Assembly: GCA_030544235.1 (NCBI GenBank)
Contig: CM060461.1
Location: 1,068,949-1,132,948 of the forward strand
Source: Lepturacanthus savala
Lineage: Eukaryota; Chordata; Actinopteri; Scombriformes; Trichiuridae
Direction: 5' to 3'
DNA: 64,000 nucleotides
Part shown: positions 52,342-63,779 of the stretch, in pieces
Layout: every line of letters starts with the position of its first letter
How positions within the stretch are numbered: the stretch's first letter is position 1
Position numbers and translations under genes: made by a program
Notes under the pieces: model-generated
What the model saw: the letters and a program-made list of their open reading frames with translations, nothing else
Databases searched by the model: none
What the model was told of the DNA's origin: nothing

Positions 52342-53869
52342 ACAGTAGCAAAAATATTCAACAGCTGTTGTCTTACATGGTACAAAACAACAACATGACA
52401 GGAGAACCTGCTGAAGTTCCCACAGCGTCATACAAACACATTTGATAAAACACATACACAAACACATACTTCCAACAGACCATAAAGTGAAAAAACAGCT
52501 CAAGCCTAAAGAGATGCTGAGTTCATGTACCCGCAATAAATCTTGCTCTTAAATTATATCTTAGTGAAATTACCACACTAAAATGTTAAATAACATAACT
52601 TAAAAAAACAGGTGAATAATGAATTAGATTACTACATGTTTAATGCATTTCAATCAAGTCCCTTTCTCATCATGTCTCCTTCTGTCAAAAATGATGTTGT
52701 GCTTATTGGGTGTGCTTAGATATTTGGACAGTCAAGAAAATTGTCCAAAAGAAAATTTAAATTTTAAGAAAATTTCTGAAGCCAAGCATAAAACACTTTT
52801 TTAATGATATTTCAGCATTTTTTGTGTGAAAATTTCTGGCATCTCTGCATATTGTTTTAAATGAAAATGAAAAATGCACTTGCACTGTCTATTTTACATA
52901 CTGCTGCTGCTGTTACTATTGCTGATGTTACTGTTGCTGCTGTTAACATTGCTGCAATGTAGCTCTCTGTGCGGTGCCGTATATTTCCTGGTGAGCACTG
53001 CTCTGTTCCCCCTGAGAGCTCAGTCAGCTCTATTCGGAGCCAAAGTCCAGGTCACCACTTCCTTCTCTTCTTTCTCCGGATTGCATCTGGCGGATGTAAT
53101 TGAAACAAAAATGAAGCTGTTTCTTTTGGCCATGGACTCAGTAGCATAATGGACATGATGCGTGTACCTATAGGAATGGGTAGGCCACTGCTGTTAATGA
53201 TATTTTAACAAAAAAAGCTGCAAACTCACTTTGTTCCTCTTTATTTTGGTAAAAGTTCTGCTGAACATTTGTACTATTTTCTGTGAAGACGCACATCTGG
53301 CAGCTGCTCAGTACAACATCTGTGTTGTTGTATCAAGTGTTTTACTCAGAGAAAATTTCAGTCTTTCACTCGTTCTGTCCAGATCTTCAGTCTCTCCAGA
53401 CTCTCTGGGTCCAAACTCTTACACTTCTGCCAACAGTGATGTCACAGAGGCATCATCACCACTGTCATGTTACATCTAAATCACTGTCCTATTTAGACCT
53501 TGCAAACATATGCTCGCTGTCATTTGGGTTTTACCCGTTGGAAAGAATCCGCCCAAAACTTCAACTGTCTTTAGAGTATTAGTGACTCACCTCTGTTGGC
53601 TTCAGGAAAGTTTGTAGAGTAATGTCAGTGAATGTTTTCTATGCAAAGTGTTGCTTCTGTCGATTTGTGGAAAACGTTGAATGTGCCAATAACTGGAGTT
53701 TCCTTATACAATGATCAATATGCACTCAGGACCTGGGCTCAGTAGAAACATACTTAATAACTTAATTACATCAGCTACAACTGTGGAGATGCCTCCAATT
53801 TACAGACACATCCTGAAATCGAGCTGATATTGTGTAGATTTCTTTGTCTTCTGGAGCATATCTGCTCTA
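52342..53869. other. No gene recognised
   Basis: 52895-52955 is (TGC/TGT)-rich. 52960-53110 is GC-richer, but the 91-codon frame there has no recognised domain. Confidence 0.4.
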
Positions 53870-54070
53870 GAGATGACAAATACATGTTTGGTGACTTTAG
53901 TTTCCATTTGTAATGTTACTAATGAGATATATTTGTGGTTTCAAGAACCAAAACTTCTCTCATTATAGTTTTATATCTTCTTGATTGAGCTTTTCTCGGC
54001 AGATCTGAAGCTTCAGATGTTCACATGAGTCAGATCAATATCAAAATGGTCGTTAGTTGCAACTCTAATG
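53870..54070. repeat. AGATATATTTG repeat, copy 3
   Basis: GAGATATATTTGTGGTTTCA, AGAACCAAAAC and GGCAGATCTGAAGC match 28670-28800; ends with TCGTTAGTTGCAACTCTAAT, the MITE terminus. Confidence 0.55.
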
Positions 54071-54671
54071 TGGACATTAATATGGAATTTGTGGAGAAAT
54101 TACATGTGCCTGGAATATGATGGAGGAGTAGTTTAAAACTGTTTTGATACTTCCAAGATGTGATTTCTTTTTTTCTGGCATGATTCTGAGGTGCACTAAA
54201 GCTTTTGTAAATGCAAAAAACCCTGGAAATTATCCAACATTCGTATTGGACGGTACGGTACCTCCTAGTTTAAGTCCCTCTACAGGAAAGCAGATAAGGG
54301 TGGGGTGGATGGTCCTGTCTCCACTTTCATACAGGATGCAAGAGTTCATATCAACCGACTTTCAACTGACTTTCTCCTTTTTATGAACCATAACCACTGT
54401 CTTTTTAAAACATTGTCATTTTAGTTGTTGTGCATAGATATTACACAGAGCAAAACGAACAAATAAAAAAAAAATTAAGTGTATGTTTGGTGGTTGGCTC
54501 TTCCTTAAATGGTTTTGGCTTAAAATTATAATTACAGATCAATAAACCAAAGACTAAGGTGATGGATCGTTGTTTTTTTTTTTTTTTAGAGAATTAAACT
54601 AACCGGAGTTCACTTTTTATAACAGGAAACCATGTTAAAAGGTTGTTGTTGCAGTCAGATTTCAGGTCAGT
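54071..54671. other. No gene seen
   Basis: AT-rich with poly(T) at 54571-54588. Confidence 0.5.
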
Positions 54672-55885
54672 TAGGGTGACATCAGGTAAATGGGGCCACT
54701 GTTTGGTAAATCGCTTGGGACAATAACACATCACCAAATGTGCCTTTTGTATGTATATTTGTCATTATTATTGACTGTATCTGATCTTTTTGTGTTGTGT
54801 TGTGTTATGTGATAAAATATGTTGTGGGGGATATGTTGTGGGGATACCAAATAAAATGATTTTATTTAGTCAGGGCACCACCTCTCCGTTGAGTGGAAAA
54901 GATAGTCAGTTCTATAATTCATGTCTCATGAATTGTATTAAACTATGAATTTGGAACTAACAACTAACTTAATAACTTAAACCAGGATCATCTTATTAAT
55001 AGCTATTAATGGTTGAAGGATTCAGAGTTCTAAAGAAGAGGTTGGCATAATTCACCGTTGTACAAGAATGGCCGTGTGGCTCCTTGTCTGTAGAGACTAT
55101 GCCGACTATGTCTATGTATGTCTGTGTGTGTAGGCTTAACATCACTTTGTGTGTGTTTCAAGGTGTCGTGATAAAGAGAGGTTAGTATCATGCATGAACA
55201 GGGGATTATTAGAAACTATTTCTTAGAACCACATAATTTCAATGCATTTAACAAACTCATTTTGCTTCGATTAAAACAAGAACAGGTCAGTTATGTGACA
55301 CACGCTAACACATCTATGTATACAAGCTAAGCTATCACTACACAAAAGCTAGCACCCAGTCATATGTAACAAGCTGAGTTACACTAACACAACAAAAGTA
55401 GTGGGGGGATCCAGAATCACTGGGGAAAAAGTCAAGGGGGAGTTCTGGACGGTGTGAGTATCAGGAGGTACTGGAAAAAGAGGAGCAAGAAACACACGTT
55501 AACCACAAGAACCGTAGGGGAACGACGAAGTACAATACAGTTACTAATACGTAACTGTACCGCAATGTTGGACAGGATAGCCTGTCCTCAAGGAGTGTCA
55601 CTGCTGGCTTTAAACAGCAGGTCTTGATTGTGAATCAGGACAGGTGGAACTGATCACTCTTCAACGCCATGGAGGAAGTGAAGCTCCAGGAGATGGTGAA
55701 GCTTCCCGCAGCCCACACCGCCCCGGAAACCAGGTCACCAAAATAAAAGCGCCACAGTCACAGACTGTGTCACAGACACCATAGTCTCACCACCATAGAA
55801 ACTATAAACTAATCAGGGGGTAGGATCCCCAAACCTTAAATGGCCCATTTTACCTGATGGCCCATTTTACCTGATATCACCTTAT
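54672..55885 (-). mobile_element. TAGGGTG inverted-repeat element, copy 6, with insertions
   Basis: Starts TAGGGTGACATCAGGTAAAT, ends CCATTTTACCTGATATCACC. Two stretches interrupt the family order: about 54825-55210 and about 55395-55790 (the latter GC-richer, with TCTTGATTGTGAATCAGGAC, possibly retroelement-derived). Neither has a recognised protein. Confidence 0.75.
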
Positions 55886-56300
55886 ATAAAGTAGATTACA
55901 AACTTGATGTTTTAAGTCTTTCATCAGAAATTTTCTTTGCGAGGCAGCGTCATTTTCCTCTTATTGACCCAGAGAGGAGTGTGTGTACTTGGTTCATACA
56001 TTTTGGGGAAGTGTGTGTTTATTTTGGGGTTTGTTTGGTCACCGCTGTAGCCGGGTTTGATAAGACGTCTGCACTCACACTGTTAAACCCAATAGTCTAA
56101 CAGAGCATTACGCCCCCATTCTGATTTTCTCCAAAGCAGCTTTGGTTGGAAGGCGTGTGAAATGCAGGGAGCTCCCCTGATAATGTAGCACTTTGTCATT
56201 ATCATCTGACAGAGGTATGTGCTTTAAGTGATCCCTATCGGATCTTTATTACCACAGGGCACAAACTGCCTGGCATCAAGGCTTGTATTGGGGTTTTATC
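55886..56300. promoter_or_regulatory. Repeat-free block, candidate conserved element
   Basis: 56150-56290 has no repeat, and has complex composition with GATAATGTAGCACTTTGTCA, TTATCATCTGACAG and GGGCACAAACTGCCTGGCAT. This texture is seen in vertebrate conserved non-coding elements. No supporting alignment is available. Confidence 0.2.
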
Positions 56301-56324
56301 TTTTTTTTTTTTTTTTTTTTTTTT
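56301..56324. repeat. Poly(T) run, 24 bases
   Basis: Uninterrupted T run. Confidence 0.97.
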
Positions 56325-57227
56325 CATTTGAAAGCTTTCAAGTGGTTTTCTTTCTTCATTGTTGATGGATTTGGAGATTATTGGTCATCATCCAGGCTAA
56401 AGTGAAGCTGCGGGCAGGTCTCTTATCTGGACCAACAAACCCTAGCCCTACTGAGGTGTCAAACAAGCATGAATCTCCTACTGATTTTTTGATCTTTTGT
56501 TGACCTGCGTTGCAACAGAACATTACAAGACCAATCAAATGCCGTAATTAAACATTTCATAATAAACATGTTACCCACTGTTTTTAATATGGGACAACAG
56601 AGGAATAAGATATATCAGATTTGAATACTTAGAAATAGATGAATTCAGTTTTGGTTTGTCTCTGTGCATGAGATTCGTTAACAATAGAAGAATCCTTTGA
56701 AACTGCTGTTGAGTTTTGCCTCTGGTTTTTGCATTTTCTAGTTCAGGGTCCTGCTTTTATTGCTGATGGAATGTTCACTGCATCAAAGGGTGAAAGTGAT
56801 TACTCAGAATGTCTGTGGTTTTTCTGTTTGTTCTGGGTGTGTTCTGACACATACGACACGCTGAGGCACCGCCACCACACTGCAAAGGAAAGCTGCGACA
56901 GGTTACAGGTTCGCTGTCATGAAAAAGAAATGAAGGAGATTCTTATCATCAAACACGCTCCTAACACGAGGACTTTTTTTCCTCCCTGATTTTCTGCCTC
57001 ATTTCAGGAAACCCACATATCTTTAGATCCCATAAAGAGACATGCATTGATTTAATTTGACCCACATCCCCCAAGAGGTTGACAGTCAAAGAATAGTTTG
57101 TATGATTCATGTGTTTGTCTGAGGTCTAACTGTCACCACCTTAGCCCTCAAGGTAAACATTACCTGACTGACAGTCAGCTGCAGCACAAGTGCAGGTGTG
57201 TGTGTGTGTGTTTGTGTATTATGTTTG
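56325..57227. other. No gene recognised
   Basis: Unique-looking; the 86-codon frame at 56729-56989 has no domain. A short (TG)n at 57195-57215 precedes the mini-element. Confidence 0.4.
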
Positions 57228-57330
57228 TTTATCTATCTTGGCAGGGATATTGCCCTGAAAGAAAAAAGGATGATCCCCATGAGGTAGGTATTTGACAGAT
57301 GACCCCATGTGTTGAGATAAATGAGTATGT
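57228..57330 (+). mobile_element. GTTTATCT mini-element, copy B
   Basis: GTTTATCTATCTTGGCAGGG...GTAGGTATTTGACAG...GAGATAAATGAG with GT tracts on both sides. It is the most diverged of the three copies. Confidence 0.5.
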
Positions 57331-57465
57331 GTGTCTGTGTGTGTATGAGAGAGGGAGGGGGAGGACCTCTGCTGTATTGAGTATCAAAAGGATATTCTGT
57401 TCTGTTTTGGGAATCTACATTAGAGATTAGAGAAATTTTTACCGGCTGCAGTATCAGCCAGTAAA

Positions 57466-57473
57466 CACGCACG

Positions 57474-57508
<35 letters not shown>
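57466..57508. repeat. (CA)n microsatellite
   Basis: ACGC units then perfect CA. Confidence 0.95.
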
Positions 57509-57510
<2 letters not shown>

Positions 57511-57949
57511 TCTTCTTCATCTTCTTCTTTATAATCTTGTTGTATTATGATAATAAGATTACTGAATTGGTCTAAAATCCGAAGCTGAAGCTCAGTTCAA
57601 CTCTGTTCATATTACAACTGCAACAATTAATGGATTCATTATTGGATTATAGATTATATTGATCGATTTAACAGAAATCAATCTCCAACATTTTGAACAA
57701 ATAAATACACTGTGTCCAGCATCCAAAATGTTTGTCATACTCACAAACATGACATTTTGAAGACTATATATGGAGTGTGGGAACTTTAAAGACTGCTTGA
57801 GATAAAACAAAGATAAAGAATTGAAAATTCCATTTATAGTGTTCATGTTCCTGTTTCTTACTGTTGTTAAAAAAGTAAAATAAAAAACAGCTTGGAAAAT
57901 GGTGACGATGTCTTATAATCAGAGTAAGACAGTTCCAGATTGTTTCACC
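57509..57949. other. No gene seen; ATTAATGGATT repeat trace
   Basis: 57615-57665 (CAACAATTAATGGATTCATT) resembles a GTTGCAG-type repeat end. Confidence 0.4.
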
Positions 57950-58205
57950 ATAACAGTGACAAATAATGTTTGGCAAGATGAGAAACTCAAAAAATGTTAA
58001 AATACAGTTTTAAGAAGCGTTCATCTGGTCTCTCAATATATACATTTTGTGTTCATGTTGGTTTTCTTGTTATTATATAAAATATATAATGTTGATAGCA
58101 TGTTTTTTTTATTTTTAAAAATCATTTTAAGACTAACTAAGATTAAAACTATCTGGTACAACGTATTTAGGGTTACACCACATGGCAGTTTTTGTCACTG
58201 ACCCA
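57950..58205 (-). repeat. GGTCAGTGACAAAAACTGCC repeat, inverted copy
   Basis: Ends GGCAGTTTTTGTCACTGACC; the other side carries AATGTTTGGCAAGATGAGAA. It is the reverse complement of 5677-5990. Confidence 0.6.
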
Positions 58206-58584
58206 TTACATTTTATTTAGAAATCAATAAATATTCCTGCGATTTCCAGTTGACTTTCAACATCTCTTTATAGTGAATCTCAGTCTGTAAAAAGCCTCAT
58301 TAATCTGAGCTGTGCTGTAATCTGCTGGAACTGACACATGATGCTCGGTCCACTGATCTGCTGGAAAAATTGACCTCTGTGACCCACATCTTTGACCACT
58401 ACTCTGCGACTACGTGGGGGGACTTTCCTTGGACGAAGAGCTACATCATGAGAAACTTTCTCTCTTTCTGTTTTTGCCTCCATTGCAGAAAATGAAATCA
58501 CTCCTGAAGATTTGTTTTAATGCAGGATGACTATTATTATGCTTCACTTCCCCCAAAACATCAACATTTTAAATTTGGGGGAAA
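58206..58584. other. No gene seen
   Basis: Unique-looking; the 73-codon minus frame has no recognised domain. Confidence 0.4.
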
Positions 58585-58597
58585 TGTTTGGATTTCT

Positions 58598-58881
58598 CGG
58601 GCGACACGGTGGTGCAGGGGTTAGCGCTGTTGCCTCACAGCGTGGGTTTTCACTGGGTACTCCGGCTTCCTCCCACAGTCCAAAAACATGCTGAGGTTAA
58701 TTGGCAACTCTAAATTGCTCGTAGGTGTGAGTGTGTGAGTGAATGGTGTGTGTGTCCCACGATTGGATGGCGACCATCTGGGGTGTATCCCTGCCTCTCA
58801 CCGTAACGCGCTGGGATAGGCTACAGCAGACCCCTGCGACCCTAATGAGGAATAAGCAGGTATAGAAAATGACTGACTGAC
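58598..58881 (+). mobile_element. tRNA-headed SINE, copy 3
   Basis: Starts GGGCGACACGGTGGTGCAGG with the A box; the B-box region is deleted. It ends ATAAGCAGGTATAGAAAATG then (GACT)n. Perfect 13-bp duplication TGTTTGGATTTCT at 58585-58597 and 58882-58894. Confidence 0.9.
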
Positions 58882-58926
58882 TGTTTGGATTTCTAGTTGT
58901 GTTTCTTGTTTCTAGAAATTTTGAGC

Positions 58927-58930
<4 letters not shown>

Positions 58931-58982
<52 letters not shown>

Positions 58983-59001
58983 TGCGTGCGTGCGTGTGTG
59001 T
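58931..59001. repeat. (TG)n microsatellite
   Basis: Perfect TG then GCGTGCGTGCG. Confidence 0.97.
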
Positions 59002-59481
59002 CCATGCACTCATCTACGTCCAGTTTGCAGAATATTGGGAGATTCTGAAACCTCTGGTTTTATTGTGAGCGTGGGAATATTCTCGTATTCTTGTTCCATT
59101 TCAGTCGACAAACTGAAAGAAGATGTGACAGTCTAAAGAGGTAAAAGAGGTTGTCGTCACTGATCTAAAAGAGCAGTTGGAGTGAGAATCTTTGATCTGA
59201 GTGACATTTTGCATCTTGCATGCTTCTGTTGGTGAAGTTTCTGTAGGAGGTGCTCGCTTCTCAGAGAAAATCATGCTAAACTTACAACAACACCTGTTTC
59301 TTCTTCATTGTTTCTGAACAAAATCATCATGACTGTGCCTGGAATTGTGTGGACTCTTTTCTTCTATATCTGTATTCCAGTCTAAGGCTTTGCTGTAGTT
59401 AGAACATTCATTACAAGCTCAAATTAAGTAAATGTGTTGTATTTAGCTAATTATTGTTTCTTCATATAAATACAAACTTTG
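59002..59481. other. No gene seen
   Basis: Unique-looking non-coding. Confidence 0.5.
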
Positions 59482-59559
59482 TTAAAGGTCCGGTGTGTAA
59501 GATTTAGAAGCATCTAGTGGAACATATGTGGCATAAGTGGAATATAGTATAATCATAGT

Positions 59560-60530
59560 TACAGTAGTGTTAAATATCAGTGTGGCATTCAATCAGGACA
59601 TTAATTTTGTGAATAAAACAGGTGTTAATCAGGTGACCTCTATTTAAGGATGAAGCCAGCACTTGTTGAACATTCATTTCTCCTTGAAAACCCGAGGAAA
59701 ATGGGTTGTTCAAGACATTGTTCAGAAGAACAGTGTACTTTGATTAAAAAGTTGAAACTGTTTGGCTAAAATGATTCAATGCCTTAAAATGGAGAGCAAA
59801 ACCAGAGATGTGTGGCAGAATACGGAAAACAACCATTAGAATGAATCAAAGAATAACCAGAATAGCAAAGGCTCAGCCAATGATCAGCTCCAGGATGAAC
59901 AAAGACAGTCTGGAGTTACCCGTTAGTGACTTAGAAGACGTCTGTATGAAGGTAATCTATTTACAAGAATCACCAGCAAGGTCCCTCTGTTTAAAAAAGA
60001 GGCATGTGTGGAAGAGGTTACAATTTGACAAAGAATACATCAAATGGCCTAAAGAGAAATGGAGGAACATTTTGTGGACTGATGAGAGTAAAATTGTTCT
60101 TTTTGGGTCCAAGGGCTGCAGACAGTTTGTGAGACGACCCCCAAACCCCAAATTTATGCCACAGTTAACTTTGTGAAACATGGTGCTACAAGCATCATGA
60201 TAGGGGTATGTTTCTCTTACTGTGGTGTTGGTCCTGTTTATCACATACCAGGGATCATGAATATAGTTTGCATACATCAAAATATTTAAAGAGGTCATGT
60301 TGAAGAGGAAATGCGCTTGAAATGTAGCTTTCAGCAAGACAATGCCCCCCAAAACACCTGTAAATGACCAAAATCGTGGTTCCACACCAATAAATAATGT
60401 TAATGTTATGGAGTAGCCAGCCCAACCCTCGGACCTTAATCCTAAAAGGTCCTAAAAACCTATCAAGAAGGCTGTTTCTGAAATAAAACCAAGAAATGCT
60501 AATGGATTGTGGAATGTTGTTAAATAATCT
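59560..60530 (+). mobile_element. Tc1-like transposon inside a MITE
   Basis: Left end TACAGTAGTGTTAAATATCA matches the family of 25897-26916; the right terminus is not clear. It carries the transposase remnant below. Confidence 0.75.
59760..60500 (+). pseudogene. Tc1-like transposase, best preserved remnant
   Basis: A 122-codon open stretch (59808-60176) holds RITRIAKAQP near the start and WRNILWTDESKIVLFGSKG at its end, containing the first catalytic Asp of the DDE core. After a frameshift, CAGCAAGACAATGCCCCCCA (about 60332) encodes the QQDNA block with the second Asp, and a damaged PDLNP-like block follows near 60430. Typical Tc1 enzymes are about 340 residues. This copy is broken in at least two places and cannot be active. 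Confidence 0.8.
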
Positions 60531-60714
60531 TGGAGTGGGCTCTCTCCATGAAGCCAATATGTTTCTACAGTAGCCCAGAACGGACAAACCAAACTTATGA
60601 CCTTTGTGTTTTTCCAGCTACTGTAGTTTCTCCTACACACTCACACTTTCAGTTGCTTGCAATCTACAACTTCAGCACTAGATGTCGCCATAAACCACAC
60701 GCCGCACCTTTAAA

Positions 60715-61086
60715 AAAAGCTGCCATAAATCTTTCAGCAGCACCTGTTTAATCACTTTCCTTGAGAAGTGATAGGAAACGTTTCCTGTAGTCCTTCCATA
60801 TCATATATCCTCATATTGACATGCTGCTCACTTTCATGTGAAAAACATAGTGATTACAATTTGACACAGTAAGACTTCTCATCTTAATGAGATAAACATG
60901 AAATTAACCTTATTCCAGTGTAAATATTAATAAATGCATTTTAGGTGTCATCATCTCCCTCCTCCTGCTGTGTACTTTTCACCATAGTAACCACTGGAGA
61001 TGGGAGTTGCACATCCTGAGAGGTAGAATGCCCAGAAGATGTGAGGACAAACCCGAAGGGAAGGGTGTGTGTGTGTGTGTGTTTGT
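60715..61086. other. No gene seen
   Basis: AT-rich non-coding, short (GT)n at 61062-61082. Confidence 0.5.
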
Positions 61087-61222
61087 GTTTATCTATCTTT
61101 GCGGGAACATTGGCATGAAGGATTTTTTTGCAGTTAAAACTATGTCTGTCTCATTTAGAAAAGGTTGTCCTCACAATGTAGGTATTTGAAGGATAACCAC
61201 GCTGGGTAAGATAAAGAAGTTT
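61087..61222 (+). mobile_element. GTTTATCT mini-element, copy C
   Basis: GTTTATCTATCTTTGCGGGA...GAAGGATTTTTTTGCAG, AAACTATGTCTGTCTCAT, GTAGGTATTTGAAG...GGTAAGATAAAG; GT tracts abut both ends. Confidence 0.6.
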
Positions 61223-61394
61223 TTTTTGTGTGTGTGTCCTCTCTCTCACCTTACTGTGAATTCAGTCGACAAACAGACCAATTTGTTTGTTTGGCTGATG
61301 TTGCTGGGCAGCATGTTTAGGCAGGCGGGTCGGACCGTACCAACAGATGCACACACACACTAAACAAAGTAGAAATATAGTTTGCTGCTGCAAT

Positions 61395-61414
61395 CTGCTG
61401 CTGCTGCTGCTGCT

Positions 61415-61508
<94 letters not shown>
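61395..61508. repeat. (CTG)7 followed by (GT)n, 93 bp
   Basis: Seven CTG units (61395-61415) then a perfect GT tract (61416-61508). Confidence 0.97.
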
Positions 61509-61510
<2 letters not shown>

Positions 61511-61742
61511 CAACAAGGGCAGCATCAGTAGCTAAATGTCAGCTGACACTTTCAACTGTTTGTCTCTGTACACGAGAGTCACACACTCCTGTTTGAAACT
61601 AGTAAGCTGCTGGTCTCTGTGTGTGTGTGTTAATTGAGTGTGTGTGTATTGTGTGTGTGTCTCTGTGTGAATGAGCAGCCGGTGTTTCCACACACTGAGC
61701 GACTAGGAGGACCACAGATGCAGCAGTGTGTTTGAGAGGAGA

Positions 61743-61802
61743 ATGAAGCTGACTTTGACTGGTGTGTTGTGTTATTGCTGCTGCCAGTTACCGTTATGCT
61801 CG
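61743..61802 (+). CDS. Candidate signal-peptide first exon, partial
   Basis: ATG at 61743 has A at -3 and opens 20 codons reading MKLTLTGVLCYCCCQLPLCS, a basic residue followed by a hydrophobic, Cys-rich core, like a secretory signal peptide. It runs straight into GTAAGT at 61803, a perfect donor core preceded by G, so a phase-0 first coding exon is plausible. A 5-codon upstream ORF sits at 61718-61735. Downstream exons would lie beyond 61.8 kb and none is recognised in the window. The gene cannot be named. Chance is a real alternative for so short a frame. Confidence 0.3.
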
Positions 61803-63570
61803 GTAAGTAGAAGGAAGCCAGATATCAGGTGTGTGTGTGTGTGTGTGAGAGAGTGAGAGAGAGAAAGAGTGTGTGTTGATTTTCTTGATCTAGCCTAATT
61901 CGGCAAATTAGAGAAATGTTTTGGCTTTGCTGTGTTTGTTTTTCTCACTGATTGATGGAGTTTCTTTTGGAGTTTTGTGAATATTTCAAGAGATGAGCTG
62001 TTCTAGTAGCAGCAGCTACACCATCACATGCTAAAACGCATATCACAGAAAGTCTCTACACTTAAAAACAACAGATGTATGTAAAAGTGCACATGCACAT
62101 TATACCGTTAATGTCTACAAGGTGAGGATTGTATTTTAATAAGATCACAGGATACTAACAGGCTGAAACAGGGTTTCTGTGATTCAGTTTCCCAGCCTGT
62201 GAAAACCAGGGATCAATTATAATCCGTATTGGGCTGTGAAGCATCATTTAATGTAATTACTTCTCTTAGTAAGGAGTAAAAACTGTTTCCTGCAGGTTTG
62301 TTGTAAATAAATAAATGTCTCATTTTCTGTTCCTACATGTGTTAAATACCAAAGATAATGTGTGTGTATGATTTTATATAAGCTTTGACAGAGCTGACTG
62401 CTGAGTAATGAAAGAAAATTATAGAGTAATTTAACATGTTGCTGCTGATTAATGACTAAATTCATGTTATTTATACAGCAAGCAAAGTATAATCAGTAGC
62501 AATTAATCAAAATTGTCAAGTAAGTTTCCCAAGTGCTGATATAATAGAATTTCTTCAGTATTACTGTATCATATATATATAGGCCCATATATTTTCAGAG
62601 AGCTTTGTCAGGAAGGAAAAACAGGGGGTATGTGTTCAATCTTCATCCATTTTTGTAGTCTGTGATCTGGTTATGTAGTGTGAAACCTTTTTTGTTGCCA
62701 TGGTGACCTGTGGTTAAATCAACCTTACATGTTGATTCATAATGATAATAAACAGTTAAGTGAAACTTTTTTTTCCCAGTAAGTGTATTATATACGATTG
62801 ATGTGATTTTAAAAAAGATTCCTGGCTGGTGTCTTTTTTTTTTGCTCAGTTGCCATGGAGATGGGTCTGTTGACATGCAAGCTGTTATGTTGACTTCTCA
62901 TTTTTGTTGGGTTATTGTAGCAAGTAAGTTTAAGTCAAATGGTTGGAAAGCTGTGCTTTGTCAGACTTTTATTTTCAAAGGTCAAAAAGGACATTTCTGG
63001 CATTTAACATCATGTTCTTCAATCAAGATATCTTCTTCTCTTTGGAGATAATTCCTGAAACATATCATTTAATCGTCAACGCAAGCAGACATAATCAAAC
63101 CTCTCATGGTTCAAAAACCCACTGTTGTCTTGGTCATTGCTCATGGTAATAAGTTCATCAGCTTAAAGATGAACTGTCTGAAAAAACAACAGGGAAGTTT
63201 GGTTTTATTCCTGCAGCCATTCAATATGTGAACAGCTGTACTACAACAGTCAGATTATTTTGTTTATAGAGAGATAAATAACCTTATGACATAACTTTTT
63301 GCTAACTTGGCTTGTAAATCACAATGTTCAGATGGCGAAGGACGAGTCACACTCAACTACTACTGTTCTCGTAGTAGCAGTTGCAACAACAAAAGCCCTC
63401 TGAGAGTGGTATCCTCTACCAAGCATATTGTGACTCACACCCAACATCGTTCTATACTTGCTGAATACATGCACTATCGTGGAATGAAAAATATCATTTT
63501 TCATCACTGTAATCTGTAAAACTTTCAGATTTTTAGATTTTCTAGATTAAATGAAGAAAAATGATACCAA
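61803..63570. other. No gene recognised
   Basis: Would be intron 1 if the exon above is real. (TG)n with GA-rich end at 61830-61870. Frames up to 82 codons (62803-63051) have no recognised domain. Confidence 0.4.
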
Positions 63571-63779
63571 ACACAATACCAAATATGCCTTTTATGTGTA
63601 TATTTATGATTAATAATGACTGTTTCTAATCATTTTGTGTTGGAATTATGTGATAAAATGGAATTATATAGGCCCTACAAATCTTGAAATATCAGATGTG
63701 CCTATTTCGTTTTGCATGAGCAGTTTCAGGTAAAATGGGCCAGTCAAATGACAAAGGGAAATTCAAAACAAAACTGCTT
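63571..63779 (-). mobile_element. TAGGGTG inverted-repeat element, copy 7
   Basis: ACACAATACCAAATATGCCT, GTGATAAAATGG and GGTAAAATGGGCCAGTCAAA in family order; the first end is missing and the copy is cut at ACTGCTTA by the next repeat. Confidence 0.8.

Larger units (their letters stand above)
59482..60714 (+). mobile_element. AAAGGTCCGGTGTGTAAG MITE split by a Tc1 insertion
   Basis: Left half 59482-59560 (TTAAAGGTCCGGTGTGTAAG, AGCATCTAGTGG) and right half about 60535-60714 (TTTCTACAGTAGCCCAGAAC, CACTAGATGTCGCC, GCACCTTTAA) belong to one common fish element. The Tc1-like element lies between them. Confidence 0.75.

Noticed and set aside
55395..55790. Possible LTR or gypsy-like leader inside TAGGGTG copy 6
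   Set aside because: No paired LTR, primer-binding site or protein could be identified, so it is only noted as an insertion.
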